Assembly: GCA_900551465.1 (NCBI GenBank)
Contig: URWL01000081.1
Span: 1-7,510, forward strand
Direction of reading: 5' to 3'
DNA: 7,510 nt
From: an uncultured Blautia sp.
GTDB taxonomy: Bacteria > Bacillota > Clostridia > Lachnospirales > Lachnospiraceae
Below are positions 1-6,958 of this stretch, one piece after another. The notes below the pieces were generated by a model. It was not told where the DNA came from. It made no database searches and saw only the letters and a program-made list of their open reading frames with translations. The position numbers and the translations under genes are program-made. Position 1 is the first letter of the stretch. Every line of letters starts with the position of its first letter.

Positions 1-1374
1 TTTTTCGTACTGACGTACATCCTCTGTCTTTACTTCAGCCAGGATTCCTTTGGTAACTGCATACAGAATCGCAACCTGTTTTTCTACCGGAACCGGCTCA
101 TTCTGATTCTGCTTCAGAACCTCTACAATACGGGCACCCTGATCCAGACGTGACTTGGTATCTGCATCCAGATCAGAGCCAAACTGAGCAAAGCTCTGCA
201 GCTCACGATACTGAGAGTAAATCAATTTCAGTGTACCGGCTACTTTTTTCATAGCCTTGATCTGCGCGCTTCCTCCAACTCGTGATACAGAGATACCCGG
301 GTTTACCGCCGGCATTACGCCGGAGTGGAAAAGCTCTGTCTCCAGGAAAATCTGACCATCTGTAATGGAAATAACATTTGTAGGAATATAAGCGGATACG
401 TCGCCTGCCTGTGTTTCAATAATAGGAAGCGCAGTCAGAGAACCGCCGCCGTGTTCGTCATCCAGTTTTGCCGCACGTTCCAGAAGTCTGGAATGCAGAT
501 AGAATACATCTCCCGGATAAGCCTCTCGTCCTGGCGGACGGCGGATCAGCAGGGAAAGTGCACGATATGCAACCGCATGCTTGCTCAGGTCATCATAGAC
601 GATCAGTACATGCTTGCCTTTGTTCATAAAATATTCACCCATTGCACATCCGGAATATGGTGCAATGTACTGTAAGGGGCTTGCTTCAGAGGCAGTGGCC
701 GCCACTACCATGGTATAATCCATGGCTCCGTTTTTGGTAAGGGTCTCTACCAGAGAAGCAACCGTAGAACGTTTCTGTCCGATCGCTACATAGATACAGA
801 TCATATCCTTACCCTTCTGATTGATAATAGTATCTACAGCCAGAGCAGTCTTACCTGTCTGACGGTCACCGATAATAAGCTCTCGCTGGCCTCTTCCAAT
901 AGGGATCATGGAGTCAATGGCCTTGATTCCGGTCTGAAGAGGTTCATGTACCGAACGTCTTTCACAAATTCCCGGAGCCGGGCTTTCAATTGCCCGAAAT
1001 TCTTCTGTTACAATAGGTCCCGCACCGTCAATAGGCTGTCCCAGCGCATTTACAACACGGCCGATCATAGCGTCTCCTACCGGAACCGATACGACCTTTC
1101 CAGTACGTTTTACGGTCTGGCCTTCGCCGATATTTTCATCGGAACCAAATAATACGATAGAAACACTGTTTTCCTCAAGGTTCTGTGCCATGCCATAGCT
1201 TCCGTCCTCAAACTCAAGAAGCTCTCCGGCCATACAGTTTACAAGACCGCTTGCTCTGGCAATACCGTCACCAACCAGAAGGACAGTACCTGTCTCATCC
1301 TGTTTGATGGAATTTTCGTAATATTTGATCTGACTGCGGATGACCCTGGATATTTCTTCAGGTTTTAATTGCAT
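1..1374 (-). CDS. atpA: F-type ATP synthase subunit alpha, 3'-truncated by window edge
   Basis: This is the alpha subunit of the F1 catalytic head; alternating alpha/beta subunits bind nucleotide, and alpha carries the non-catalytic sites. The frame is open from the ATG at 1374 to position 1, giving 458 codons; the family is about 500 residues, so roughly the last 45 are outside. Visible motifs are the Walker A loop GDRQTGKT at residues 169-176, a Walker B segment [16 protein letters not shown], the alpha-specific stretch [19 protein letters not shown], and [10 protein letters not shown] with the conserved intersubunit arginine at R365. The start is supported by AAAGGATGG about 10 nt upstream, overlapping the end of atpH; the intergenic gap is only 16 bp. 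It is the last visible gene of the atp operon. No frameshift or missing key residue is seen. Identification is very secure. Confidence 0.98.
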   Translation of the reverse strand, partial: MQLKPEEISRVIRSQIKYYENSIKQDETGTVLLVGDGIARASGLVNCMAGELLEFEDGSYGMAQNLEENSVSIVLFGSDENIGEGQTVKRTGKVVSVPVGDAMIGRVVNALGQPIDGAGPIVTEEFRAIESPAPGICERRSVHEPLQTGIKAIDSMIPIGRGQRELIIGDRQTGKTALAVDTIINQKGKDMICIYVAIGQKRSTVASLVETLTKNGAMDYTMVVAATASEASPLQYIAPYSGCAMGEYFMNKGKHVLIVYDDLSKHAVAYRALSLLIRRPPGREAYPGDVFYLHSRLLERAAKLDDEHGGGSLTALPIIETQAGDVSAYIPTNVISITDGQIFLETELFHSGVMPAVNPGISVSRVGGSAQIKAMKKVAGTLKLIYSQYRELQSFAQFGSDLDADTKSRLDQGARIVEVLKQNQNEPVPVEKQVAILYAVTKGILAEVKTEDVRQYEK

Positions 1375-1390
1375 GTTTCCATACCATCCT

Positions 1391-1930
1391 TTAAACAATT
1401 ATTTCATCAAGTTTTCTGGAAAGAGATGCCAGGCGTCCCTGAATCGTTCCATCATAGGATCTGCCCTCCAGTTCTACACGAAGTCCCGCTACCACAGAAG
1501 CATCCTTCTTCTGTGTCAGAGATATCTGTTTGCCGCTGACCTTTTCCAGTTTCTGTTTCAATGTCTCCATCTGTGCATCACTAAGCGCCACTGCACTGGT
1601 GACAACTGCCTCAGCGATTCCGTTATCTGCATGATAACGGCGTCTGAACTCATCACAGCAGCCGCCATACTCTCTGAGAATGTTGCGCTCACACAGAAGT
1701 TTAATAAAATTCACCAAATATTTTTCCGCCTGTGTACCAAAGGACTGATCTACCAGAGAAGTTCTTTCCTCCCAGGGAATGGACGGTTCACAGAGAAGCT
1801 TCATATAATCCGGATTTTCCCAGAACAGCCTTCTGATTTCCTCCATCTGCTCTCCTATGGTTTCCACAAGATTTTCCTCGACAGCAAGCTCATACAGGCT
1901 GCCGCCGTAGACTCTGGCAGTCTGTGTCAT
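1391..1930 (-). CDS. atpH: F-type ATP synthase subunit delta
   Basis: Delta is the peripheral-stalk subunit (OSCP homologue) that links the b dimer to the top of the alpha/beta head on the cytoplasmic side. The product is 179 residues, normal for the family. The N-terminal region ([14 protein letters not shown]) matches the start of the helical alpha-binding domain, and the C-terminal segment [19 protein letters not shown] is the typical delta signature that contacts subunit b. There is no signal peptide or membrane helix. Its ATG overlaps the atpF stop in an ATGA arrangement, which suggests translational coupling and matched production of b and delta. The canonical F-H-A order supports the call. 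Delta is the least conserved F1 subunit, so position in the operon matters here as well as sequence. Confidence 0.95.
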   Translation of the reverse strand: MTQTARVYGGSLYELAVEENLVETIGEQMEEIRRLFWENPDYMKLLCEPSIPWEERTSLVDQSFGTQAEKYLVNFIKLLCERNILREYGGCCDEFRRRYHADNGIAEAVVTSAVALSDAQMETLKQKLEKVSGKQISLTQKKDASVVAGLRVELEGRSYDGTIQGRLASLSRKLDEIIV

Positions 1931-2430
1931 GATGTCTCACCCACATTCGCAATAAAATCATCTATGAGTTTCGCGTGATCTTCTTCAGAAATCTCCCTTT
2001 CGATCACCTTGCCCGCAATCTCCATTGCCATTCCGCCAATTTCATCTTTGATCTCATTGACTGCTTTGCGCTTTTCCTGTTCAATATCTGCTTCTGCTTT
2101 ATTTTTCATGGCAGCCGCCTGACGGGAAGCCTCACGAAGAAGCTCCTCACTCTGGGCGGAGGCAGTCTTCTGAGCAGAAACCACGATCTCATTTGCCTTA
2201 TTTTTTGCCTGGATCATATCCTGCTCATACTGAGACTTCATAGCCTCAGCTTCCTCCCTGGCCTTTACCGCATCCTGAATCTGTGCATCTGCCATTTCTT
2301 TGCGTTTTGCCAGTATGTTATTGATCGGTTTAAACAAAAAGCGTTTGATCAGATAGACCTGCAGAAAAAGGTTGCAGATCTGTGCAATGAAGGTCCAGGG
2401 CACAATACCAACTAATTCCTGTACCTGCAT
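1927..2430 (-). CDS. atpF: F-type ATP synthase subunit b
   Basis: Subunit b forms the peripheral stator stalk, anchored in the membrane and reaching up to delta. The 167-residue product has one N-terminal hydrophobic helix (about residues 8-30, including FIAQICNLFLQVYLIKRFLF), then the usual FKPI exit motif. A long charged Ala/Glu/Lys/Gln-rich helix (about 40-145) follows, as expected for a right-handed coiled coil. Length and architecture are normal. CAGGAGG lies about 8 nt before the ATG, a strong ribosome binding site that fixes the start. The stop codon overlaps the atpH start by 4 bases. There is a single b gene here, not a b/b' pair, consistent with a homodimeric stator. Confidence 0.96.
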   Translation of the reverse strand: MQVQELVGIVPWTFIAQICNLFLQVYLIKRFLFKPINNILAKRKEMADAQIQDAVKAREEAEAMKSQYEQDMIQAKNKANEIVVSAQKTASAQSEELLREASRQAAAMKNKAEADIEQEKRKAVNEIKDEIGGMAMEIAGKVIEREISEEDHAKLIDDFIANVGETS

Positions 2431-2478
2431 AAGTTTAACCTCCTGTTCTTATACCCGGCTGTTATAAATATGCCGCAA

Positions 2479-2793
<315 letters not shown>

Positions 2794-2814
2794 TCAGTTT
2801 TTCTTTTCAAACAG

Positions 2815-3573
2815 CTATTCTTCTGCAGCATTTGCAATATACATAACTGTCAGCATACAGAAGATAAAGGCCTGCATGAATCCTGAAAACCAGTCAAAAT
2901 AGACGGACAGGATTGCAGGAACACCCACATCAAGGATGGGGATCTGTGAAAGGACATTTCCCAGTACACCGGGAAGCAGTCCCAGAAGTGCGGAGCTGGC
3001 CACTGCCAGAGCGCCATAGATCAGACCATTGATAACTACGCCGGAAAGAATGTTTCCAAAATGACGGCATGCCATACTGATCGGCGTTGCCAGTTCGGAA
3101 AGCACGTTAAAGGGCGTCATAATGGCGATCGGGGTGGTAAAGCCTTTCAGATATCCGCCAAAGCCGCCTGTCTTGATCTTTTGTGCAGTGATCATGATAA
3201 ATACCACAACTGCCCAGGCTGCCTCCGTGGAAAGATCTGCCGTAGGACTTCGAAGTCCGATAAGACTGATCAGATTGGACACCACACTTGTTACAAACAA
3301 GGCAGCTACAAACGGGATCATATGACGGAATTTTTCGCCCATATTCCCAACCACAAACTTATTCGCCTGCTCCACCAGCATTTCCGCAAGTGCCTGTCTT
3401 TTGGAGATATTCTCCACTTTCAGGTCATGAGTCAGCCAGATACACAGACCAGTGATCAGAAGCATGACGATCCAGCTTACAACCATGGTCTCGCTGATCT
3501 GAAGGTCTCCCAGAATAGGAATGTCCGTTGGAATGGTAAAATAGACTTTTGCCCCGGATATATCCAGATCCAT
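2815..3573 (-). CDS. atpB: F-type ATP synthase subunit a
   Basis: Subunit a is the membrane stator that holds the two ion half-channels next to the c ring. The product has 252 residues and several hydrophobic helices. The essential arginine is R170 in SMACRHFGNILSG, and the C-terminal helix carries the conserved FMQAFIFCMLTVMYIANA segment with Q234. The acidic PTADLSTEAAW stretch before the third helix is also typical. AGGAGG precedes the ATG by about 10 nt. It is the first canonical structural gene of the operon, after atpZ-like and atpI, and is followed after 57 bp by atpE. All landmark residues are present, with no sign of disruption. Confidence 0.97.
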   Translation of the reverse strand: MDLDISGAKVYFTIPTDIPILGDLQISETMVVSWIVMLLITGLCIWLTHDLKVENISKRQALAEMLVEQANKFVVGNMGEKFRHMIPFVAALFVTSVVSNLISLIGLRSPTADLSTEAAWAVVVFIMITAQKIKTGGFGGYLKGFTTPIAIMTPFNVLSELATPISMACRHFGNILSGVVINGLIYGALAVASSALLGLLPGVLGNVLSQIPILDVGVPAILSVYFDWFSGFMQAFIFCMLTVMYIANAAEE

Positions 3574-3650
3574 ATACGTTTACACCTCCTGTCTTTTTAA
3601 AATATATCTATAGAAAACCGCTGTTCATAGATTACAGTCAGTCTTTTATC

Positions 3651-4061
3651 TTATTGATTTTTCTTAAAAAGTGCATTCAGTTTGATTCCTGTAGAAGGAA
3701 ATAAAAGCGGTACAAGACCTGCTGCAAATTGAAAACAGGGAGCTACTATAGCTGCTACTGCCCACAGCATCTGAAGAAGCATTCTCTGGGAATAGCTTGC
3801 CTTCAGCCTTGCATGGGCTGCTCCCTCTTCCTCACAGGCTGCCACTTTCTGTACGGTTAATCCCATAAGAAAAAAATTCAGGACAGCAATTATTCCGCCG
3901 CCGATCCCTCCAAGGATCACTGTATAGTCAAAAGGCACCTTTTCCGGCAGGACACTGTGAAGAATTCCAAAAACGATCCACATCAGAACAAGCCCTGCAA
4001 TGGTATAAAGTGCCACTTTTTTTGTTTCTTTTTTTACCGCCGGCTGGATATCAGCAAACAT
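3651..4061 (-). CDS. atpI: ATP synthase subunit I (AtpI family membrane protein)
   Basis: This is a 136-residue membrane protein with four predicted hydrophobic segments at about residues 16-35, 47-70, 94-107 and 108-122, and a charged loop (73-88) between the second and third. Size, topology and position directly upstream of atpB fit the AtpI / ATP synthase I family. AtpI homologues in Na+-ATPase bacteria have been reported to help assemble the c ring; that role here is inferred from the family. These proteins diverge strongly in sequence, so the call rests mainly on operon position and topology. A GGGGAG ribosome binding site precedes the ATG by about 8 nt. A 77-bp gap separates it from atpB. 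Confidence 0.8.
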   Translation of the reverse strand: MFADIQPAVKKETKKVALYTIAGLVLMWIVFGILHSVLPEKVPFDYTVILGGIGGGIIAVLNFFLMGLTVQKVAACEEEGAAHARLKASYSQRMLLQMLWAVAAIVAPCFQFAAGLVPLLFPSTGIKLNALFKKNQ

Positions 4062-4130
4062 ATTATTTCTCCCCTTCTGTAATAAAATACTGTATTTTCT
4101 TCTTTTTCAGACATACTCCTCATAAATCTT

Positions 4131-4400
4131 CTATATATGTCTGTTGAAAGACACTTTTTTCTTTTTTGTTTTCTCATCCTTTTTCTGACGGTCCGTAACG
4201 TGTAAATACAGTTTATAGGCCACCATAAAAGAACCTCCCAGCCCAAAGAAAAAGCCCGGGATATAAACCCATGCCCCGATTCCCACATGGATATTCAGCC
4301 ACCAGCAAAGAGCAAGACACAGAAATATCGGTGTCACAAAAGACAGACCGAACTGCGTCAGCATAGTCATATTTTTTATAATGTCGGTCCAGTTCTTCAT
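4131..4400 (-). CDS. AtpZ/AtpI-family small membrane protein (ATPase gene 1 type)
   Basis: This is an 89-residue protein with two membrane helices (about residues 15-36 and 43-66) and a very basic C-terminal tail containing KKDEKTKKKK. Two-helix proteins of this kind (AtpZ, or ATPase gene 1 family) commonly open the atp operon in Firmicutes and related phyla. A role in ring assembly or divalent-cation handling has been proposed for the family, but nothing in the sequence settles it. An upstream in-frame ATG at 4430 would add 10 residues. I prefer 4400 because AAAGGAG sits exactly 8 nt before it, whereas 4430 has only a weak A-rich stretch. It is the first gene after the atp promoter, with a leader of roughly 50 nt. 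Confidence 0.75.
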   Translation of the reverse strand: MKNWTDIIKNMTMLTQFGLSFVTPIFLCLALCWWLNIHVGIGAWVYIPGFFFGLGGSFMVAYKLYLHVTDRQKKDEKTKKKKVSFNRHI

Positions 4401-4408
4401 TCTGGTTT

Positions 4409-4415
4409 CTCCTTT
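4409..4415 (-). promoter_or_regulatory. Ribosome binding site deciding the AtpZ-like start
   Basis: On the minus strand AAAGGAG lies 8 nt before the ATG at 4400. It falls inside the frame opened by the alternative ATG at 4430, so it selects the shorter start. Confidence 0.7.
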
Positions 4416-4460
4416 AAAATAGTCTGTCATTCTTTTTGATAGTTTCTGAAGTTTATGTGT

Positions 4461-4489
4461 ATTTTATCATAATCATATTAGAAATACAA
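4461..4489 (-). promoter_or_regulatory. Probable sigma-A promoter of the atp operon (extended -10)
   Basis: On the minus strand a weak -35 TTGTAT (4484-4489) is followed after 17 bp by -10 TAAAAT (4461-4466), a 5/6 match. The bases TGA directly precede the -10, giving an extended -10 element that can compensate for the poor -35. The predicted transcription start is near 4454, about 53 nt before the atpZ-like ATG. It lies downstream of the PTS terminator, so the atp genes probably have their own transcript. Confidence 0.6.
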
Positions 4490-4510
4490 CTTTTTATTAT
4501 GTAATGTCAC

Positions 4511-4539
4511 AATATTTTTGTTATACTACCAAAAATATT
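4511..4539. repeat. 10-bp perfect inverted repeat upstream of the atp promoter
   Basis: AATATTTTTG (4511-4520) and CAAAAATATT (4530-4539) are exact inverted copies separated by 9 bases. The repeat lies about 20 bp upstream of the predicted -35 of the atp operon, in a position suited to an operator or an AT-rich cruciform. The surroundings are very AT-rich, which lowers its significance. Confidence 0.5.
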
Positions 4540-4540
4540 A

Positions 4541-4556
4541 TGTTATATATATAACA
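4541..4556. promoter_or_regulatory. 16-bp perfect palindrome, Rex-operator-like
   Basis: TGTTATATATATAACA is a perfect palindrome. With its flanks it reads A-TGTTA-N6-TAACA-A, differing at one outer base from the TTGTTA-N6-TAACAA form reported for clostridial Rex, the NADH/NAD+-sensing repressor. It sits about 52 bp upstream of the predicted -35 of the atp operon and touches the outer base pairs of the PTS terminator. The alternative is a chance palindrome in AT-rich DNA within the U-rich tail of the terminator. Confidence 0.35.
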
Positions 4557-4596
4557 AAACCCGAAAGTTCTGGTAAACCAGTTCTTTCGGGTTTTG
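4555..4596 (-). terminator. Rho-independent terminator after the PTS IIA gene
   Basis: A hairpin of 13 bp (CAAAACCCGAAAG with its complement), a 2x2 T/T internal mismatch, four further pairs (CTGG/CCAG) and a TAAA loop. It begins 36 bases after the IIA stop codon. The outer stem carries A-rich and T-rich sides, so on the minus strand the stem ends in GGGTTTTG followed by AT-rich DNA. It closes the nagE-crr transcript and insulates the atp operon. A-tracts on the other side mean it could also work in the opposite direction. Confidence 0.85.
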
Positions 4597-4632
4597 CGGA
4601 TCACAGCTTCTTTTCTGAAGCGCAGATAATTT

Positions 4633-5118
4633 TTATTTCTCGTACTCTACAACCACTGTTTCTCCTGGAACTGCCGCTCCGGCATGAGGAGTAACTCCTT
4701 TAATGTCGTCCATATTTGTAATGATCATAGGAGTAACACAGCTGTAGCCTTTGCCTTTAATAAAGTCCATATCAAATTCCATCAGAAGATCGCCCTTTTT
4801 CACAGACGCCCCCTGGGCAACTTTTTCTGTATAGCCTTCTCCTTTCAGTGCAACCGTATCCATTCCAACATGGATCAGAAGTTCCAGACCGTCTGCGGTA
4901 GTGATGCCGATGGCATGCTTTGTATCAGCGATCATAGACACTGTTCCGTCTGCCGGGCTGTATACCCTGCCTTCTGCCGGCTCAATAGCGATTCCGTCAC
5001 CCAGAATTTTCTGAGCAAACATAGGATCTGCAATATTTTCCAGAAGGACTGCCTCTCCTTTCAGAGGAGCGTAAAGCTTATTGTTCTTTTCTTTTTTTCC
5101 AAATAACCCTTTAAACAT
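4633..5118 (-). CDS. crr: PTS glucose-type EIIA component (stand-alone IIA-Glc)
   Basis: This cytoplasmic phosphocarrier takes phosphate from HPr and donates it to an EIIB domain. The 161-residue product covers the whole PTS EIIA type 1 domain. It has H68 (KHAIGI) and H83 (LLIHVGMDTVAL), whose 15-residue spacing matches the E. coli pair H75/H90; H83 is the predicted phosphorylation site. Other family landmarks are the APLKGE start, the VYSPADGTV turn and the VKKGDLLMEFD segment. It follows the IIBC gene by 60 bp, and that IIBC protein lacks its own IIA domain, so the two probably form one functional permease. A GAGAGG ribosome binding site lies 7 nt before the ATG. It could also serve other glucose-family permeases in the cell. 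Confidence 0.93.
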   Translation of the reverse strand: MFKGLFGKKEKNNKLYAPLKGEAVLLENIADPMFAQKILGDGIAIEPAEGRVYSPADGTVSMIADTKHAIGITTADGLELLIHVGMDTVALKGEGYTEKVAQGASVKKGDLLMEFDMDFIKGKGYSCVTPMIITNMDDIKGVTPHAGAAVPGETVVVEYEK

Positions 5119-5137
5119 AAAAAGACCTCTCTTTCCA

Positions 5138-5168
5138 AAAAGGAGGATGCCTGTGCACCCTCCCTTTT
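5138..5168 (-). terminator. Hairpin between the PTS IIBC and IIA genes (attenuator or processing stem)
   Basis: As minus-strand RNA, AAAAGGGAGGGUGC pairs with GCAUCCUCCUUUU through 13 base pairs with one bulged G and a 4-nt ACAG loop, followed by a short U-run and then GG. It starts 10 bases after the IIBC stop codon and ends just upstream of the IIA ribosome binding site. The form resembles an intrinsic terminator with a short tail, so partial termination, or 3'-end protection of the IIBC part of the mRNA, is likely. A full stop is unlikely unless the IIA gene has its own promoter, which I do not see in the 60-bp gap. Confidence 0.65.
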
Positions 5169-5178
5169 ATTATGTAAA

Positions 5179-6648
5179 TTATTTACACAGTTTTTTAAAT
5201 TCATCCGCTACAAACTGTACCTGTGTTCCAATGATAACCTGTACGTTTGTTTTGCTTGGACGGATAACACCTGCAACACCTGCTGCTTTGATCTTTTTCT
5301 CATCAACCTGTGTGTAGTCTTTGATCTCAAGACGAAGTCTTGTGATGCAGTTGTCAATTGTAGCTACGTTCTGTGCACCGCCAACGCCCTCAAGGATTGC
5401 TTTTGCAACTGCTGTGAAGTCATTGTTTGCAAGAACAACTTTTGTTTCATCTTCGTCGTCATCTTCACGTCCCGGAGTTTTCAGATCGAATTTAACGATC
5501 GCGAAACGGAATACTACGTAGAATACGATAAATGCTGCGATTCCAAGCGGAATGATCAGCCATGTCTTAGCTGCTGCCGGCAGAGATGCGGAGAACAGAA
5601 GGTCTGTTGCACCAGCAGAGAAAGAGAATCCTGCACGGAAGCCAAGAGCTACTGTAATAAATGTAAAAATACCATAAAGCAGAGCATAGATTACATACAG
5701 TACAGGAGCAAGGAACATGAAACCAAATTCGAACGGCTCAGTAACACCGCAGATAAATGCACAAACTGCTGCGGAAGCTACAAGACCGATAGCAACTTTT
5801 TTCTTGTTGCTCTTAGCTGTGTGGATCATAGCAAGTGCTGCACCCGGGATACCAAACATCATACATGGGAAGAATCCTGACATGTACATACCAAGGCTCC
5901 ATGTAACATCTGCAGATGTTTCGCCTGCCCAGAAGTGTGTAAGGTCACCAAGACCAATGGTATCAAACCAGAATACGTTGTTCAGAGCGTGATGAAGTCC
6001 GGTCGGGATCAGCAGACGGTTCAGGAATGCATAGATACCTGCACCAAGAGCACCCATGTTGGCAATACCTTTACCAACTGCAACCAGTCCGCCGAAGATC
6101 AGCGGCCATACAAACAGCAGAACTGCGGAAACAACGATGGAAACAACACCTGCAACCATTGCAACGCTACGTTTTCCACTGAAGAATGCCAGCCAGTTCG
6201 GAAGTCTTGTGTTTTTGAATTTGTTGTAGCATGTAGCACCGATCACACCGGCAAGGATACCGATGAACGGGTTAGCGATTTTCTGGAAAGCCAGAAGCTG
6301 TGTCTGGTTCTCAGCAACGCCAGGTCTGATAACAGTTACAACACCTTCGCTGAGAAGAGTTGTGATCATCAGCCAGGAAGCAAGTGCTGCAAGACCTGCA
6401 GTACCGTCGTGGTCATCAGACATGCCCACACCTACACCAATTGCAAACAGAAGTGCCATGTTGTCGATCAGGGCACCGCCTGCTTTTACCAGGAACAGAC
6501 CAATGGTAGGAATGAGACCAGAGATCTCACCACCCTGCATAGTTGCCGGACACATCAGATATCCAATACCCATAAGGATACCACAGATCGGCAGACATGC
6601 AACTGGAAGCATAAGAGCTTTACCCAATTTTTGAAGCCATTTCATCAT
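5179..6648 (-). CDS. nagE: PTS transporter subunit IIBC, GlcNAc-specific (NagE-like)
   Basis: A 489-residue inner-membrane permease that transports and phosphorylates a sugar, most likely N-acetylglucosamine. The EIIC domain (about 8-385) has many hydrophobic helices, the substrate-site motifs PTGLHHALN (215-223) and GVTEPFEF (301-308), and FSFSAGATD (341-349). A linker LKTPGRED (389-396) is followed by an EIIB domain (about 410-489) with the phosphocysteine C434 in IDNCITRLRL. The linker, the RLLIPTGLHH segment and the MSGFFPCMMFGIPGAALAM stretch resemble E. coli NagE more than PtsG, hence the substrate call; glucose cannot be excluded. The C-terminal IIA domain of E. coli NagE is absent and is supplied by the next gene. 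AAGGAGG lies 9 nt before the first ATG; a second ATG follows immediately. Confidence 0.9.
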   Translation of the reverse strand: MMKWLQKLGKALMLPVACLPICGILMGIGYLMCPATMQGGEISGLIPTIGLFLVKAGGALIDNMALLFAIGVGVGMSDDHDGTAGLAALASWLMITTLLSEGVVTVIRPGVAENQTQLLAFQKIANPFIGILAGVIGATCYNKFKNTRLPNWLAFFSGKRSVAMVAGVVSIVVSAVLLFVWPLIFGGLVAVGKGIANMGALGAGIYAFLNRLLIPTGLHHALNNVFWFDTIGLGDLTHFWAGETSADVTWSLGMYMSGFFPCMMFGIPGAALAMIHTAKSNKKKVAIGLVASAAVCAFICGVTEPFEFGFMFLAPVLYVIYALLYGIFTFITVALGFRAGFSFSAGATDLLFSASLPAAAKTWLIIPLGIAAFIVFYVVFRFAIVKFDLKTPGREDDDEDETKVVLANNDFTAVAKAILEGVGGAQNVATIDNCITRLRLEIKDYTQVDEKKIKAAGVAGVIRPSKTNVQVIIGTQVQFVADEFKKLCK

Positions 6649-6657
6649 AGTATGAAT

Positions 6658-6664
6658 CCTCCTT
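6658..6664 (-). promoter_or_regulatory. Ribosome binding site of the PTS IIBC gene
   Basis: AAGGAGG on the minus strand sits 9 nt before the ATG at 6648 and 12 nt before the next in-frame ATG at 6645. It favours the first but does not fully exclude the second. Confidence 0.7.
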
Positions 6665-6675
6665 CTTACTTTTCG

Positions 6676-6710
6676 TTTGTGGACACTGCATTTTATGCAT
6701 ATTCCACAAA
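6676..6710 (-). promoter_or_regulatory. 35-bp symmetric stem-loop or operator in the PTS leader
   Basis: TTTGTGGA (6676-6683) and TCCACAAA (6703-6710) are perfect inverted copies. Nested inside on the same centre are TGCAT (6687-6691) and ATGCA (6695-6699). The RNA would be 8 bp, a 3x3 internal loop, 5 bp and a 3-nt loop. It ends 11 nt upstream of the AAGGAGG site of the IIBC gene. It may be a transcription-factor operator or an RNA element of the antiterminator type used by PTS genes, but no U-run or overlapping terminator follows it. Confidence 0.5.
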
Positions 6711-6863
6711 TCCCCTAGTTCTCCATTACTCTAACAGATAATATTCACTAAGTCCATATATTTTTTTATGATTTATTTATAATTTTTTTAGATTTATTAC
6801 ATTTTCTTTAGCTGATTGTCTCTGCTTTCATGCAATATTCATATATAATAACCATTTACTCTC

Positions 6864-6892
6864 TTGATTTTAGGTTTTTCTGTAGATATAAT
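6864..6892 (+). promoter_or_regulatory. Sigma-A promoter of the TetR-family gene
   Basis: TTGATT (6864-6869), a 17-bp spacer and a perfect TATAAT (6887-6892). This is the best promoter match in the window. Transcription would begin near 6899, leaving a leader of about 60 nt. Confidence 0.8.
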
Positions 6893-6915
6893 GACGTTAG
6901 GATTAATTTTTCTTA

Positions 6916-6932
6916 CTGGTATTTCCTGCCAG
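6916..6932. repeat. Short imperfect inverted repeat in the TetR leader
   Basis: CTGGTA and TGCCAG, one mismatch from exact inversion, are separated by 5 bases just downstream of the TetR transcription start. This is a natural place for an autoregulatory operator, but the match is short and could be chance. Confidence 0.25.
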
Positions 6933-6945
6933 ACTTTATAATAAT

Positions 6946-6952
6946 GGAGGGG
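6946..6952 (+). promoter_or_regulatory. Ribosome binding site selecting a TTG start
   Basis: GGAGGGG ends 6 nt before the TTG at 6959 and 15 nt before the first in-frame ATG at 6968. The spacing fits only the TTG. Confidence 0.7.
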
Positions 6953-6958
6953 TTATCT

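Larger units (their letters stand above)
6649..6958. other. Divergent intergenic region between the PTS operon and the TetR gene
   Basis: This is 310 bp of AT-rich non-coding DNA, especially 6755-6800 with long T-tracts on the plus strand. It holds a clear plus-strand promoter for the TetR gene, a 35-bp symmetric stem-loop in the PTS leader and the PTS ribosome binding site. I could not find a convincing sigma-A promoter for the PTS operon on the minus strand. The best match is GAGACA, 17 bp, TAATAA (-10 near 6792-6797), and it is poor, so activator-dependent transcription is possible. I also saw no good catabolite-responsive element. Confidence 0.7.

Noticed and set aside
1340..1978. Plus-strand open frame of 212 codons opposite atpH
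   Set aside because: It is a shadow of atpH and atpA on the other strand and has no recognisable domain or translation start signal.
3061..3600. Plus-strand open frame of 179 codons opposite atpB
   Set aside because: It is antisense to an intact atpB with all key residues; the His/Cys/Lys-rich composition is what reverse-complemented membrane-protein codons give.
4034..4288. Minus-strand frame overlapping the AtpZ-like gene and the atpI start
   Set aside because: It lies in another frame of a better-supported gene with a good ribosome binding site, and its product has no family resemblance.
4401..4430. Ten-residue N-terminal extension of the AtpZ-like protein
   Set aside because: The ATG at 4430 lacks a good ribosome binding site and lies only about 24 nt from the predicted transcription start, while AAAGGAG at 8 nt supports the ATG at 4400.
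4461..4632. Read-through making PTS and atp genes a single operon
   Set aside because: A strong terminator hairpin followed by a separate extended -10 promoter argues for two transcription units.
5935..6741. Plus-strand open frame of 268 codons opposite the IIBC gene
   Set aside because: It is antisense to a clearly recognised PTS permease, its product is Cys/Thr/Asn-rich with no family resemblance, and no ribosome binding site precedes it.
6821..6836. Possible catabolite-responsive element near TGAAAGCAGAGACA (minus strand)
   Set aside because: Only about 10 of 14 consensus positions match and the central CG is missing.
6937..6942. Second TATAAT just before the TetR gene
   Set aside because: It has no acceptable -35 at 16-18 bp, and a start there would leave almost no room for the ribosome binding site; the 6864-6892 promoter is far better.
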